Shown: in pieces, positions 1-8,964 of the stretch
How positions within the stretch are numbered: the first letter of the stretch is position 1
How the letters are laid out: each line of letters starts with the position of its first letter
DNA from: Gemmatimonadaceae bacterium
GTDB taxonomy: Bacteria; Gemmatimonadota; Gemmatimonadetes; Gemmatimonadales; Gemmatimonadaceae
Length of the DNA: 64,000 nt
Direction: 5' to 3'
NCBI GenBank assembly: GCA_019752115.1
Contig: JAIEMN010000022.1
Coordinates: forward strand, 124,001-188,000
The notes under the pieces: model-generated
What the model saw: the letters and a program-made list of their open reading frames with translations, nothing else
Told to the model about the DNA's origin: nothing
Databases searched by the model: none
Translations under genes and position numbers: made by a program

Positions 1-1117
1 TAGGCAGCGCTACCACCGTCCCCGCCACCAGCGCGATCGCGTACCCGTACGGCGCAAATGCCGCCGTCACGCCGCAGCCAATGGCCAGCATGAAAGCGGG
101 CCAGTCGCCCCACTGGTCGCGCGAGAGCCAGAGTACAGCGCCGGCCTCCACGACCAGGAGCGTGCCCAGAATGGGGCCCGGCACGAGGCGCTGAAACGCC
201 GCCGGGTCACCCACGAGGAACAGGCCAGCCAGCAGGAGCGCACTGCCGTAGAGGATCGCACTGCCACCGGTGCGCGCCCCGAAGGCGTAGTGGCCCGCGA
301 TCCCCCCCGACCCGTGACAGACCGGCAAGCCGCCCAGCGGGGCCGCGAGCAGGTTCATGAGGGCGTACGTCGTGCCGATGCGCTTCACCGTGAGCGGCTC
401 GCGCTCGGGGAAGAAGTCCGCCACCACCTGCCTGGTGGCGAGCACTGAGTTGCCGAGCGAGAGAGCGATTTGCGGTAGTGCGAGGAGCCCCGCCGCCTTC
501 ACGAACTCGTCGGTCGTGGGCCACTGTCCGCTCCACTGCGGCAGATGAAAGCCGACGGGCCCGGCGACAGTCGCCGGCCAGGTGTACGCCGCGACGGCGG
601 CACCAAGGCCGAGCACCACGAGCGCCGCCGGCACTTTCTTGTTGCTGCGCAGCGTCAGCACCGTCACCAGTGCCACCGCCGCCAGCAGCCAGCCACGCGC
701 GCCATCGCTCGGCAGGAACTGCGTGAAAGCGAGCTTGGCGAGCTGGAGGCCCAGTCCGATCTGAATGCCCCGCACGACCATCTTGGGAACGACGCGCGCG
801 ATGCGCTCCAGAAGCCCCGTCTGTGCGAGCAGCAGCATCACCACGCCGACAATGAGCCCACCGGCGGCGAGCAAGGTGGGGGCGATCTTGCCGGCAATGG
901 CAATCGCCGCCATGGCCTTGAGCGGCTGCACGGGCATCGGCAGGCGATAGACAAGCCCGGAGCCAATCTGGAGTGCGCCAAACACCACGAACGCGGTGGT
1001 AGGGTCCATCCCGGTGGCCAGCACCACACCGACCAGCAGCGGCAGGTCTGTGCCGAGATCGCCGAACGCACCGGCGAGTTCATGGCGAGAGAACGCCAAC
1101 GGCGCACGCGTGTTCAT
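1..1117 (-). CDS. MOT1-family molybdate/sulfate permease (3' end off the window)
   Basis: Reading the minus strand from the ATG at 1117 gives an open frame of at least 372 residues that runs off the left edge without a stop. The protein is almost wholly hydrophobic, with about ten membrane segments. Near the start is GAFGDLGTDLPLL, followed near residue 60 by PMPVQPLKAMAAIA; this pair of motifs is characteristic of the MOT1 group of molybdate/sulfate transporters related to SulP permeases. It would sit in the inner membrane and import an oxyanion. It is transcribed away from the FAD oxidoreductase gene, with about 75 bases between the two starts, so their promoters probably overlap. Molybdate is the most likely substrate, but sequence alone does not separate it from sulfate. 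Confidence 0.85.
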   Translation of the reverse strand, partial: MNTRAPLAFSRHELAGAFGDLGTDLPLLVGVVLATGMDPTTAFVVFGALQIGSGLVYRLPMPVQPLKAMAAIAIAGKIAPTLLAAGGLIVGVVMLLLAQTGLLERIARVVPKMVVRGIQIGLGLQLAKLAFTQFLPSDGARGWLLAAVALVTVLTLRSNKKVPAALVVLGLGAAVAAYTWPATVAGPVGFHLPQWSGQWPTTDEFVKAAGLLALPQIALSLGNSVLATRQVVADFFPEREPLTVKRIGTTYALMNLLAAPLGGLPVCHGSGGIAGHYAFGARTGGSAILYGSALLLAGLFLVGDPAAFQRLVPGPILGTLLVVEAGAVLWLSRDQWGDWPAFMLAIGCGVTAAFAPYGYAIALVAGTVVALP

Positions 1118-1192
1118 GACCGGAAAAGATACTCACCGGGCCAACCGTGCATCTGGCGCCGGATCATGGGGCTGCGTCAGCTTTCCGTCACC

Positions 1193-2692
1193 ATGGAATC
1201 ACCACTGCCCACCACTGTGATCATTGGCGCGGGGCCGGCCGGATTGACGGCCGCGTACGTGCTGGCGGGGGCGGGCTATCCGGTCACGGTGCTCGAGGCC
1301 GACCCCACGTATGTGGGCGGCATCTCGCGCACCGTGCGCTTCAAGGGGTTCCACTTCGACATTGGCGGCCACCGCTTCTTCTCCAAGTCGGAGCGCATCG
1401 AAGCGTTGTGGCGTGAAATGCTCCCCGATGATTTTCTCGAGCGCCCGCGCTCGAGCCGCATCTTCTACAACGGCCAGTTCTTCGCCTATCCGCTGCGCCC
1501 GGTGCAGGCGCTGTGGCAACTCGGCCTCGTCGAGTCCGCGCGCTGTGCACTCTCCTACGCGAAAGCGCGCCTCCGTCCCAATCCGGCGCCGCGCACCTTC
1601 GAAGAGTGGGTCACGAACGCGTTCGGCGAGCGGCTCTATCGCATCTTCTTCAAGACCTACACCGAAAAGGTGTGGGGCATGCCCTGCACCGAGATCTCGG
1701 CGGACTGGGCGGCGCAGCGTATCAAGGGCGTGTCGCTCCGTTCGGCGGTGATCACGGCCCTGCTGCCCTCGCGCCGCGCCGGGATCAAAAGCCTCATCGG
1801 CACCTTTCAGTATCCACGGCTCGGGCCAGGGATGCTCTGGGAGCGCTGCACCGACGTGATCCGGTCCCGTGGCGGTGCGGTGACGCTCGGTCGTACGGTC
1901 ACCGATCTGGCGCAACGGGACGACGGCCGCTGGATCGTGGGGCACGTCGGCACCGATGGAATGCGCGCCGAGCAGGTGGCCGATCACGTCGTGTCATCGG
2001 CACCGCTGCGTGATGTCGTGGCGCATCTCACGCCGCCACCGCCACCGGCGATGCGCGAGGCGGCCTCGCGTCTTGGGTACCGCGATTTCCTCACGGTGGC
2101 GCTGATGCTCCGCGATCGGGAGCGCTTCAGCGACAACTGGCTGTACGTGCACGATGACACGGTGAAGGTCGGCCGTATCCAGAACTTCAAGAGCTGGTCG
2201 CCGGCGATGGTCCCCGATCCGACGCTCACCTGCCTCGGCCTCGAGTACTTCTGCTTCGAGGGCGACGGGCTGTGGGCCAGCAGCGACGCGGATCTCGTGG
2301 CGTTGGCCACCCGCGAGCTGGTCCAGCTGGGGCTCGCCGACGCGGCCGATGTCGTGGACGGCTGCGTGGTGCGCCAGCCCAAGGCGTATCCGGTGTACGA
2401 CGACGAATACGCGGAACGGGTGCAGGTGATTCGCGACGGGCTTGCCGCCCACTATCCGAACCTGCATCTCATCGGCCGGAACGGGATGCACAAGTACAAC
2501 AACCAGGACCACGCCATGATGACCGGCCTGCTGGTCGCCGAGAACATCGTGGCGGGGCGGGCGCTGCATGACCCGTGGCTGGTGAATGAGGACGCCGAGT
2601 ATCTCGAGCGATTGACACCGCGGTCGACTCCCGCCGTAGGATCGAGTGGCGCGAGTGGGCTGCGGGCGGTTCCCACGCGCGTGGCGCCCTGA
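1193..2692 (+). CDS. NAD(P)/FAD-dependent oxidoreductase, amine-oxidase/protoporphyrinogen-oxidase-like
   Basis: A 499-residue flavoprotein. The N-terminus has the dinucleotide-binding GAGPAG at residues 12-17 and an acidic residue ending the second strand (VTVLEA). It is followed by DIGGHRFFSK, a motif seen in FAD proteins resembling UDP-galactopyranose mutase and protoporphyrinogen oxidase, often found near polysaccharide genes. A C-terminal NNQDHAMMTG segment matches the second FAD-contact region of this superfamily. The start at 1193 fits the fold directly; an in-frame ATG at 1166 would add nine residues. The frame stays open far upstream, but that part is the complement of the permease gene. 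The substrate is not deducible. Confidence 0.85.
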   Translation: MESPLPTTVIIGAGPAGLTAAYVLAGAGYPVTVLEADPTYVGGISRTVRFKGFHFDIGGHRFFSKSERIEALWREMLPDDFLERPRSSRIFYNGQFFAYPLRPVQALWQLGLVESARCALSYAKARLRPNPAPRTFEEWVTNAFGERLYRIFFKTYTEKVWGMPCTEISADWAAQRIKGVSLRSAVITALLPSRRAGIKSLIGTFQYPRLGPGMLWERCTDVIRSRGGAVTLGRTVTDLAQRDDGRWIVGHVGTDGMRAEQVADHVVSSAPLRDVVAHLTPPPPPAMREAASRLGYRDFLTVALMLRDRERFSDNWLYVHDDTVKVGRIQNFKSWSPAMVPDPTLTCLGLEYFCFEGDGLWASSDADLVALATRELVQLGLADAADVVDGCVVRQPKAYPVYDDEYAERVQVIRDGLAAHYPNLHLIGRNGMHKYNNQDHAMMTGLLVAENIVAGRALHDPWLVNEDAEYLERLTPRSTPAVGSSGASGLRAVPTRVAP

Positions 2693-2748
2693 CGACTTCC
2701 AGACATCCGTTGCCGTCGTCGGCGCGTGCGTTCCCCTACTTTTCCGGT

Positions 2749-3717
2749 ATGACATCCCTCGCCATCGATATTGCGGGCGCCGTGAAGCGATACGATCACC
2801 ATGTGGCGGTGAAGTCGCTCTCTCTCGCGGTCCCCACCGGCAGTGTGTACGGCTTGCTCGGCCCCAACGGCGCTGGCAAGACGACCACCATCCGGATGCT
2901 GCTCAACATCATTGCGCCCGACGAAGGGCGCATCCACGTGCTGGGAAAGCCCAACAGCGATCCCGCCCTGGTGGACCGGATCGGCTATCTCCCGGAGGAA
3001 CGCGGGCTGTACCGGAAGATGGAAGTGCGTCGCGTCCTCCGCTTTTTGGGCGAGCTCAAGGGGCTGGGGGGGCGTGATCTGGAGACGCGCATCGACGCGT
3101 GGCTCGAGCGCATGAGCCTGCGCGGCAACGGCGGGGCCGACTGGAGCACCAGCAAGGTCGACGAGCTCTCGCGCGGCATGCAGCAAAAGGTGCAGTTCAT
3201 TGGCGCCCTGCTGCACGACCCGGAGCTGGTCATTCTCGACGAACCGTTCAGCGGCCTCGACCCGATCAACGCGCAGGCGCTCAAGGACACGGTGGTCGAC
3301 CTCCGCAAGCGCGGGCGCACCGTGATCTTCTCCACGCATATCATGGACAATGCCGAGCGGCTGTGTGACTCGGTGTGCATCATTGCCGGCGGCGAGAAGG
3401 TGCTGGACGGCGCGGTGTCCGCGGTGCGCGATGCGCACGGCACGCGTCTAGTCGCCCTCGGCCTCGACGGCGCGCCCTCACCAGCAGTGCAGGCCGTCCT
3501 TGCCGATCGTGGGCTGGTGCAGCGCGTTGATGATTCCCATCGCTTTCTGGAGATCGAACTCGCCGCCGGGACGAACTCGCAAGCGCTCCTGCACGCACTC
3601 GTCGGAGCCGGTGCCGTCATCGAGCGGTTCGAACGCGTGCGGCCGTCGCTGCATCGCATCTTCCTCGAAAAAGTCGGGGCCACCCATGTGGAAGCGGGGA
3701 TGAGCGGACATGGCTAA
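2749..3717 (+). CDS. ABC transporter ATP-binding protein (NatA-like)
   Basis: A 322-residue ATPase subunit. The Walker A motif GPNGAGKTT is at residues 38-46, the signature LSRGMQQ at 140-146 and Walker B VILDEP at 161-166, with the switch histidine in FSTHIMD. The extra C-terminal domain of roughly 100 residues is typical of the NatA/drug-export branch with ABC-2 permeases. The ATG at 2749 opens exactly at the domain; a longer in-frame opening at 2710 adds an unconserved leader. The stop overlaps the permease start by 8 bases, so the two are translationally coupled and form one exporter. Confidence 0.93.
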   Translation: MTSLAIDIAGAVKRYDHHVAVKSLSLAVPTGSVYGLLGPNGAGKTTTIRMLLNIIAPDEGRIHVLGKPNSDPALVDRIGYLPEERGLYRKMEVRRVLRFLGELKGLGGRDLETRIDAWLERMSLRGNGGADWSTSKVDELSRGMQQKVQFIGALLHDPELVILDEPFSGLDPINAQALKDTVVDLRKRGRTVIFSTHIMDNAERLCDSVCIIAGGEKVLDGAVSAVRDAHGTRLVALGLDGAPSPAVQAVLADRGLVQRVDDSHRFLEIELAAGTNSQALLHALVGAGAVIERFERVRPSLHRIFLEKVGATHVEAGMSGHG

Positions 3718-5005
3718 CAGCAAGCTGATGGCGGTGATTCGCCGCGAATACATGGAGCGGGTGCGGTCGAAGTGGTTCGTGATCGCGACGCTCTTCGGCC
3801 CCGTGCTCTTTGGCAGCCTGATGTTCCTGCCGGCGCTCATCGCGTCGAAGAACAAAGACGGGAACGCGAGCGCGAACATTCACATCATCGATCTGTCCGG
3901 TGTGCAGCTGGGTGATCGCCTGGCGACCTACCTGCGGGGCGGGGTCACGGGGGCGAACACGACCGACGGGCCCATTGTCCATACGATCTCGCGCGACAGC
4001 CTGGCGCCGGCGGAGTCGCTGGCCACGCGCGCCGTGATGGACGGACGGGTAAAGGGCTACCTGGTGGTCGACTCCGCGACGGTGCTGACGGGCAAGGCGC
4101 GCTACGCCGGCAGCAACACGACCGCCCTCTTCGACATGCAGCGCCTCGAGAAGGCCGTCCAGCGCCAGGTGCTGGACTTGCGGCTGGAGGCCTCGGGCAT
4201 CGATCCCGATCTCGGACGCCAGCTCACCTCGCTCAATGCCGTCGTGAGCACGGAACGCCTGACCAAGGAGGGTCGCGGTGGCTCCGGCCAGGTGAACTTC
4301 TTCTTCGGGCTCGCCGTCGCGATGCTGCTCTATCTCACGATCTTCATTTACGGGCTCAACGTGTTGCGCGGCGTGCTGGAGGAGAAGCAGACGCGCGTGG
4401 CCGAAGTGGTGATCGCGAGTGTGCCGGCGTCCAAGTTGCTCACGGGCAAGGTGGTGGGGGTGGGCGGCGTGGGCTTGACGCAGATCGTCCTCTGGCTGGT
4501 GATGGGACTCGCGATGTATCAGGTGCGCGCTCCGATCCTCGCGAAGTTCGGGGCGGCGGACACGCCGCTCTCGTTGCCGAGCATCTCGGTTGCGACCGGG
4601 GCTATTCTCGTTGCGTTCTTCGTGCTCGGGTTCATGTTCTACGCCGGCCTCTTCGCTGCGGTTGGCTCCACGATCAACAGCGAGCAGGAAGCGCAGCAGG
4701 CGCAGATGCCGATCGTGCTGCTCCTCGTGAGCAGCATCATGTTCGCGCAGAACATCCTGATGCAGCCGGATGGGATGCTCTCGCGCGTGCTCTCCACGCT
4801 CCCGTTCAGTGCCCCGATCATCATGCCGCTGCGCATGACGGTGGCGCCGGTGTCGCCGGGTGAGATTGCGCTGTCGTTGGCCAGTGTGGCGATCGGCGCG
4901 GCGGTCGCGGTGTGGCTGGCGTCGCGGATCTATCGCGTGGGGTTGCTCATGTATGGCAAGCGCCCGTCGATCGGTGAGGTGTTGCGCTGGGTTCGGGCAC
5001 GGTAG
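3710..5005 (+). CDS. ABC-2 type permease (NatB-like)
   Basis: A 431-residue inner-membrane protein. One membrane segment near residues 18-42 is followed by a long extracytoplasmic domain (about 45-190) and then a C-terminal block of five or six membrane helices, the layout of NatB/ABC-2 permeases paired with NatA ATPases. It overlaps the ATPase gene by 8 bases. An arginine-rich ending follows the last helix. The exported substrate (sodium, drug or peptide) cannot be told from sequence. A hairpin with a T-rich tail lies 45 bases downstream, so this two-gene unit probably ends there. Confidence 0.9.
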   Translation: MANSKLMAVIRREYMERVRSKWFVIATLFGPVLFGSLMFLPALIASKNKDGNASANIHIIDLSGVQLGDRLATYLRGGVTGANTTDGPIVHTISRDSLAPAESLATRAVMDGRVKGYLVVDSATVLTGKARYAGSNTTALFDMQRLEKAVQRQVLDLRLEASGIDPDLGRQLTSLNAVVSTERLTKEGRGGSGQVNFFFGLAVAMLLYLTIFIYGLNVLRGVLEEKQTRVAEVVIASVPASKLLTGKVVGVGGVGLTQIVLWLVMGLAMYQVRAPILAKFGAADTPLSLPSISVATGAILVAFFVLGFMFYAGLFAAVGSTINSEQEAQQAQMPIVLLLVSSIMFAQNILMQPDGMLSRVLSTLPFSAPIIMPLRMTVAPVSPGEIALSLASVAIGAAVAVWLASRIYRVGLLMYGKRPSIGEVLRWVRAR

Positions 5006-5050
5006 GCGCTCAGCGATCACTGCATCTCGATGATGCAATCTTCATGAACA

Positions 5051-5086
5051 CTCTGTCATTCACGTATGACAGAGCGTTCTTTTCTT
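5051..5086 (+). terminator. Rho-independent terminator after the ABC exporter genes
   Basis: A perfect 9-bp inverted repeat (arms 5051-5059 and 5066-5074, loop TCACGT) is followed within two bases by a pyrimidine run rich in T (5077-5084). It lies between the ABC permease stop and the tad operon on the plus strand. A second, weaker hairpin (TGCATC/GATGCA, 5021-5037) precedes it. Confidence 0.7.
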
Positions 5087-5172
5087 GTGATGTGTGGTTT
5101 CTCTACGTCGTTGTGTTGCTTTTCTTCGTCAGGGAAACCCGCGCCGATTGTGTGATGTTTGCCGACTGGAAT

Positions 5173-5188
5173 GTGACGGTTGCGTCAC
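5173..5188. promoter_or_regulatory. Dyad GTGACG-N4-CGTCAC upstream of the tad operon
   Basis: A perfect 6-4-6 inverted repeat lies about 95 bases before the first pilin gene, inside the AT-richer gap 5006-5283. It looks like a site for a dimeric regulator. It resembles CRP-type half-sites (TGTGA/TCAC) but the spacing is 8 rather than 6, so the CRP family is only a possibility. The tad promoter is presumably between here and 5284; I cannot place the -10 and -35 boxes with confidence. Confidence 0.4.
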
Positions 5189-5283
5189 CATTTTCGTGGC
5201 GGATCCCTGATCCACCGCAACGCCAGCTCAGTGAGGGCGGCTGACGAGGCGCTCACTGGAGCCCTCCGGACAGAGAGGCGGTT

Positions 5284-5460
5284 ATGTCGACGATGACAAC
5301 GCTCGTCCGCCGGTTTACTGCGGATGACTCGGGTGCCTCGCTCGTCGAGTATGGGATGCTGGTGCTGCTGATTGCGGTGGTGGTCATTGGAGCCGTCACC
5401 ACGCTCGGCACGAAGATCAACACGGGCTTCGGCAAGGTGAATACGGCGCTGCCGAACTAG
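5284..5460 (+). CDS. flp: Flp/Fap-type pilin 1
   Basis: A 58-residue class III signal protein. A short basic leader ends at Gly17. The mature part begins with ASLVEYG, giving the Glu at +5 and Tyr at +6 that define Flp pilins, then one hydrophobic helix (about residues 22-40) and a short polar tail ending LPN. CpaA, encoded just downstream, would cut after Gly17. This is the likely major or one of two major subunits of the Tad pilus. It opens the tad operon; the next gene starts 15 bases after its stop. It is shorter than 60 residues and easily missed. Confidence 0.9.
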   Translation: MSTMTTLVRRFTADDSGASLVEYGMLVLLIAVVVIGAVTTLGTKINTGFGKVNTALPN

Positions 5461-5475
5461 ACACGATGTCGTCGT

Positions 5476-5661
5476 ATGTGGTACGCGACACGTGAGTCTC
5501 GCCTCCGCGCCTGGCGCGAGGACGAGCATGGCGCCTCGCTCGTGGAGTACGGCCTACTCGTCCTGCTGATCGCGCTCGTTGCGATTGCCACCGTGAACAC
5601 GTTCGGCTCCAAGGTGGCTGCGCTGTTCACGGAGGCCGACGGGAAGCTCCCCAACTCCTGA
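5476..5661 (+). CDS. flp: Flp/Fap-type pilin 2
   Basis: A 61-residue second Flp pilin. The leader ends at Gly19 and the mature start is again ASLVEYG, with Glu at +5, then a hydrophobic stretch (VLLIALVAIATV) and the same kind of polar end (KLPNS). It shares the cleavage motif with pilin 1 but differs in leader and tail, so it is a diverged paralogue rather than a recent copy. It lies 7 bases before cpaA. Confidence 0.88.
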   Translation: MWYATRESRLRAWREDEHGASLVEYGLLVLLIALVAIATVNTFGSKVAALFTEADGKLPNS

Positions 5662-5668
5662 GGGACCG

Positions 5669-6217
5669 ATGTTCCGCCTGACCGATAGTCCGCTGTGGAT
5701 ACCCCTCGCTGGAGGGTTGTTCACCGGTGCGCTGGTGATCGCATCCGCGGCAGACGTTCGGTCACGACGGATCCCCAACGGGATGGCGGCGGGTCTCCTC
5801 GGCATGGGCGTGCTGGTACAGCTGGTGGGGCACGGGGTGGCGGGGCTCAGCACCGCCACCCTTGGCGCTCTCACGGGGCTGGCGATCTGGTTGCCGTTCT
5901 GGTTGCTCCACATGATGGGCGGCGGCGATGTGAAGCTGTTTGCCGCCGGAGCCGCGTGGCTTGGACCGCTGGGCGCGGCCGAAGGGGCGATGCTCGCCGG
6001 ATTGTGCGGTGGTCTGCTCTCCCTTGGCTGGCTCCTCTGGACACGCGGCGCGGGATACACCGCGCTTCGGCTGCAGCTCGGGGTGCGCCAACCGCGTCAG
6101 CTGCACGAGCCCTCGGTGGATGCGCGTGATGCACGCGTGCCCTACGCGCTCGCGATGACCGCCGGGCTGCTGCTGGCCTGGTGGAAACCCGGGCTCATTC
6201 TGGGAGGTGTCGCATGA
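5669..6217 (+). CDS. cpaA: Prepilin peptidase, CpaA/TadV family
   Basis: A 182-residue A24 aspartic peptidase of the inner membrane. The two catalytic aspartates are visible: Asp29 in the ASAADVRSRRIPN segment and Asp87 in the GGGDVK motif. Several membrane helices surround them, and there is no N-terminal methylase domain, as expected for TadV-type enzymes. It would remove leaders from Flp1, Flp2 and the TadE pseudopilin encoded nearby. Its stop overlaps the tadE start (ATGA). Confidence 0.92.
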   Translation: MFRLTDSPLWIPLAGGLFTGALVIASAADVRSRRIPNGMAAGLLGMGVLVQLVGHGVAGLSTATLGALTGLAIWLPFWLLHMMGGGDVKLFAAGAAWLGPLGAAEGAMLAGLCGGLLSLGWLLWTRGAGYTALRLQLGVRQPRQLHEPSVDARDARVPYALAMTAGLLLAWWKPGLILGGVA

Positions 6218-6684
6218 CCCGTTCCCTCTCCTGGTGGCGCGCGATGCGGGCGCAGCAGCGGCGCCTGCGGACCGACGAACAGGGTGCCACGCTCGTCGAG
6301 TTCGCGATTCTCGTCACGCTGCTCCTCACCCTGGTGTTCGGGGCGATCGACTTTGGTCGCGCGCTCTACACGTCGAACAACTTGACGGCGGCCGCCCGAG
6401 AAGCGGCGCGGTATGCCGCGCGCTTGCCGAATCCGGGGGCGGAACTCGCCGCCATTCGCGATACGGCCGCCGCGGTCATGTCTCCCTTTGGCAACGCGCC
6501 CGTGGATGCCGCCACGCAGGTCGTCGTCACGTGCAAACCCGGCTGCAGCACCTCCGCGCTGCAGTCGATCGAAGTCCAGATCAATTATCCGTTCACGTGG
6601 CTGACGCCACTGCCGGCGCTGATGGGCAAGTCGCTCACCCCAACGCTGCGGGCGCGCGCCACCTTCCGGTGGGAAGGCGCCTGA
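6214..6684 (+). CDS. tadE: TadE-like pseudopilin
   Basis: A 156-residue minor pilin. A basic leader ends at Gly24, followed by ATLVEF with Glu at +5 and a hydrophobic helix, then a globular domain with a Cys pair (CKPGC) that could form a disulfide. TadE proteins are processed by the same peptidase as Flp and initiate or cap the pilus. The ATG at 6214 is preceded by GGGAGGT and overlaps the cpaA stop; an in-frame ATG at 6181 lies inside cpaA and is less likely. Confidence 0.85.
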   Translation: MTRSLSWWRAMRAQQRRLRTDEQGATLVEFAILVTLLLTLVFGAIDFGRALYTSNNLTAAAREAARYAARLPNPGAELAAIRDTAAAVMSPFGNAPVDAATQVVVTCKPGCSTSALQSIEVQINYPFTWLTPLPALMGKSLTPTLRARATFRWEGA

Positions 6685-6730
6685 CACCGCCGCCGGCGGT
6701 GCCGAGGATCTCGTCTTCAGGGAAGGCGTT

Positions 6731-7690
6731 ATGGACCTCAATCGTTACTCCGTGGTTCTGGTGGTCGCGCTCGCGACCGCAGGCAGTGCCACCTTCGGGG
6801 TGTACCGCCTGATCGAGCGCACGCGCGCCCAGAACCAACTCGTCCTGGCGCCCGTCGTGATCGCCAGCCAGGACATTCCCGAAGGGGCCGCCCTGATGCG
6901 CAGCGCGCTGTCGGCGGAGCGGTGGCCCGCGGCCTCGGTGCCCGACAGCGCCTTTGGCCAGATCGACTCCGTAGTCGGACGCGTGACCCGCATCGCGGTG
7001 TTCAAGGGCGAGGCCATCATCCCCGGACGCCTCGCTCCACTCGGCACCGGTCAGGGCATTCAGGTCAAGATCACGCCGGGCAAACGGGCGATGGCCGTCC
7101 GCATCGATGATGTGGTCGGGGTGAGCGGCCTGATTCAGCCGGATTCCCGCGTGGACGTCCTCGTGACACTGCGCGAGCAGGGCGACGATCGACAAGTCTC
7201 CAAGCTGTTCATGTCGAACATGCGCGTCCTGTCGGTCGGAACGGTCGATCGGGCGGCGCGAGACAACGAGCCGATCAAGGCCACGACGGCCACGCTCGAG
7301 GTCACGCCCTTCGAGGCGGAGCGCCTGGCCGTGGCGATGCGTGATGGCACGATCCAACTGGTGCTGCGCGGCTATGGTGATCCGGACTCGATCGTGACGA
7401 AGGGCGCACGGACGGAGGACGTGCTGATGCGCGACCCGCCGCCGCCGCCACAACCCGCGCCCGAGAAAGCGGGTGCGGCACGCCCTCGGATCGTCGTGCG
7501 CTACCTCCCGGCGCCAACGCCGGCACCAACGGTGGCGCCGCCCCGTGACTCGGCGGTCATCGCACCACCGAAGGCGCCCGATTCCGTCGCGGTGCAGGTC
7601 ATCCGGGGCGACAAGGTCACCAACCAGAAGTTCGAGAAACGTGATTCGAGCAAAAGTGACTCGGTGAAACGGAAGCCGCCGCTCCCCTGA
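6731..7690 (+). CDS. cpaB: Flp pilus assembly protein CpaB/RcpC
   Basis: A 319-residue periplasmic assembly protein. One N-terminal membrane segment (about 7-25) precedes an SAF domain (residues 40-105, with the PVVIASQDIPEGA start) and the RcpC domain (about 108-225). From residue 235 the sequence becomes proline-rich and charged, likely unstructured. CpaB supports secretin assembly in Tad systems, consistent with the secretin gene that follows 44 bases downstream. Confidence 0.9.
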   Translation: MDLNRYSVVLVVALATAGSATFGVYRLIERTRAQNQLVLAPVVIASQDIPEGAALMRSALSAERWPAASVPDSAFGQIDSVVGRVTRIAVFKGEAIIPGRLAPLGTGQGIQVKITPGKRAMAVRIDDVVGVSGLIQPDSRVDVLVTLREQGDDRQVSKLFMSNMRVLSVGTVDRAARDNEPIKATTATLEVTPFEAERLAVAMRDGTIQLVLRGYGDPDSIVTKGARTEDVLMRDPPPPPQPAPEKAGAARPRIVVRYLPAPTPAPTVAPPRDSAVIAPPKAPDSVAVQVIRGDKVTNQKFEKRDSSKSDSVKRKPPLP

Positions 7691-7734
7691 CGACTCGTCA
7701 CCGGGCCTTCCCCTTCATTCAGTGGGAGCGTCCC

Positions 7735-8949
7735 GTGCGTACCACCATGTCCGCGCCACGTCGTGGCCAACTCGTCAGACTCTGGCAGGTTCTGGCACTG
7801 CTGCTGTTCTTCCTGCTCTTGCTCGCCTCGCGGGCGATCGCGCAATCGCCCGTGTCGTCCGACACCATTCTGCGCATCAGTCTCTCGGTCGGGCGATCGC
7901 TGCCCCTGACCACCCCCGATCCGATCACCCGGGTCGCCGTCGCGAACCCCGAGATCGCCGATGTGGTCGTGCTCGGTGAGCGCGATCTCGTGATCAACGG
8001 GAAGGCGAACGGGGAGACCGATATCGTTCTCTGGGCGGCCAACCGTCCACGGCTCCACTACCGCGTGAGCGTCCGTGCGCCGAACGACCGGCGCATGGTG
8101 CTGCTCGCGGTCCGTCTCGCCGAGGTGCGCAAGGATGTGCTCCGGCAGATCGGCGTGTCGGGGCTGCACAAGAACGACGGCAGGAATACGCGCGTCGGGA
8201 CTGGCCTCTTCAAGTCCGACAACGCGATCGATCCCGAGAAGGGGACCATCACGATTCCAGGAGAGACGCGCTTCCTGACCATCCTCTCCGACTTTGGCAC
8301 GAAGCAGTTTCTCGCGCTGCTGGAAGCTGAGGAACAGGGCGGACGTGCTCGCCTGCTCGCCGAACCGAACCTGCTGGCGGCCGATCGCGATTCGGCGTCG
8401 TTCCTCGCCGGCGGTGAACTCCCCATTCCGATTGTCCAGGGCGCGGCGATGGGCGCTGGCCAAGGTGGGCAGGGCTTCGTCACCATCACGTATCGTGAAT
8501 TCGGTGTGCGGCTCCGCTTCTCGCCGGACATCGTCAGCGACAGCCTCATCAAACTGTTCGTGCGGCCGGAAGTCTCGAGCCTCGACTACGGCAATGCCGT
8601 CACGCTCAACGGCTTCCGCATTCCCGCCCTCCGGACACGACGCGTCGAAAGCACCGTGGACATCCGGCGTGATCAGTCGGTCGTGCTCTCCGGGCTCTTC
8701 AACGAGGAACGGGAACGGGTGCGCACCGGTGTGCCGTGGCTGATGAACGTCCCGGTGCTGGGCGCCCTCTTCTCGAGTTCACGCTGGCAGAACGCGGAAT
8801 CGGAACTGCTGGTGATCATCACCCCGAGCATCATCGATCCCGCCAACGTCGGCGCAGAACTGCTCGCGCAGCCGCGTACGCCGGGCTCACTCCCGGCGAT
8901 CGAGGCCCTCCGAAAGCGCCCCGCGTCCGACACCTCGAAGCGGCAGTAG
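7735..8949 (+). CDS. cpaC: Tad secretin CpaC/RcpA
   Basis: A 404-residue outer-membrane secretin. A signal peptide covers about residues 12-36. The BON-like pilus N-domain follows (VAVANPEIADVVVL, then the GETDIVLW turn), then the secretin domain with LLAEPNLLA, the VRPEVSSLDYGNAV segment and a DQSVVLSGL motif near the end. The GTG at 7735 is chosen because GGGAG lies seven bases upstream; an ATG at 7747 would have poor spacing. The protein forms the channel for the Flp pilus. Confidence 0.92.
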   Translation: MRTTMSAPRRGQLVRLWQVLALLLFFLLLLASRAIAQSPVSSDTILRISLSVGRSLPLTTPDPITRVAVANPEIADVVVLGERDLVINGKANGETDIVLWAANRPRLHYRVSVRAPNDRRMVLLAVRLAEVRKDVLRQIGVSGLHKNDGRNTRVGTGLFKSDNAIDPEKGTITIPGETRFLTILSDFGTKQFLALLEAEEQGGRARLLAEPNLLAADRDSASFLAGGELPIPIVQGAAMGAGQGGQGFVTITYREFGVRLRFSPDIVSDSLIKLFVRPEVSSLDYGNAVTLNGFRIPALRTRRVESTVDIRRDQSVVLSGLFNEERERVRTGVPWLMNVPVLGALFSSSRWQNAESELLVIITPSIIDPANVGAELLAQPRTPGSLPAIEALRKRPASDTSKRQ

Positions 8950-8964
8950 GTGAAGGGGGATATC

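Noticed and set aside
5044-5244. A 66-codon frame in the gap before the tad operon
   Set aside because: It runs through the terminator hairpin and operator-like dyad, has no ribosome site and no conserved feature.
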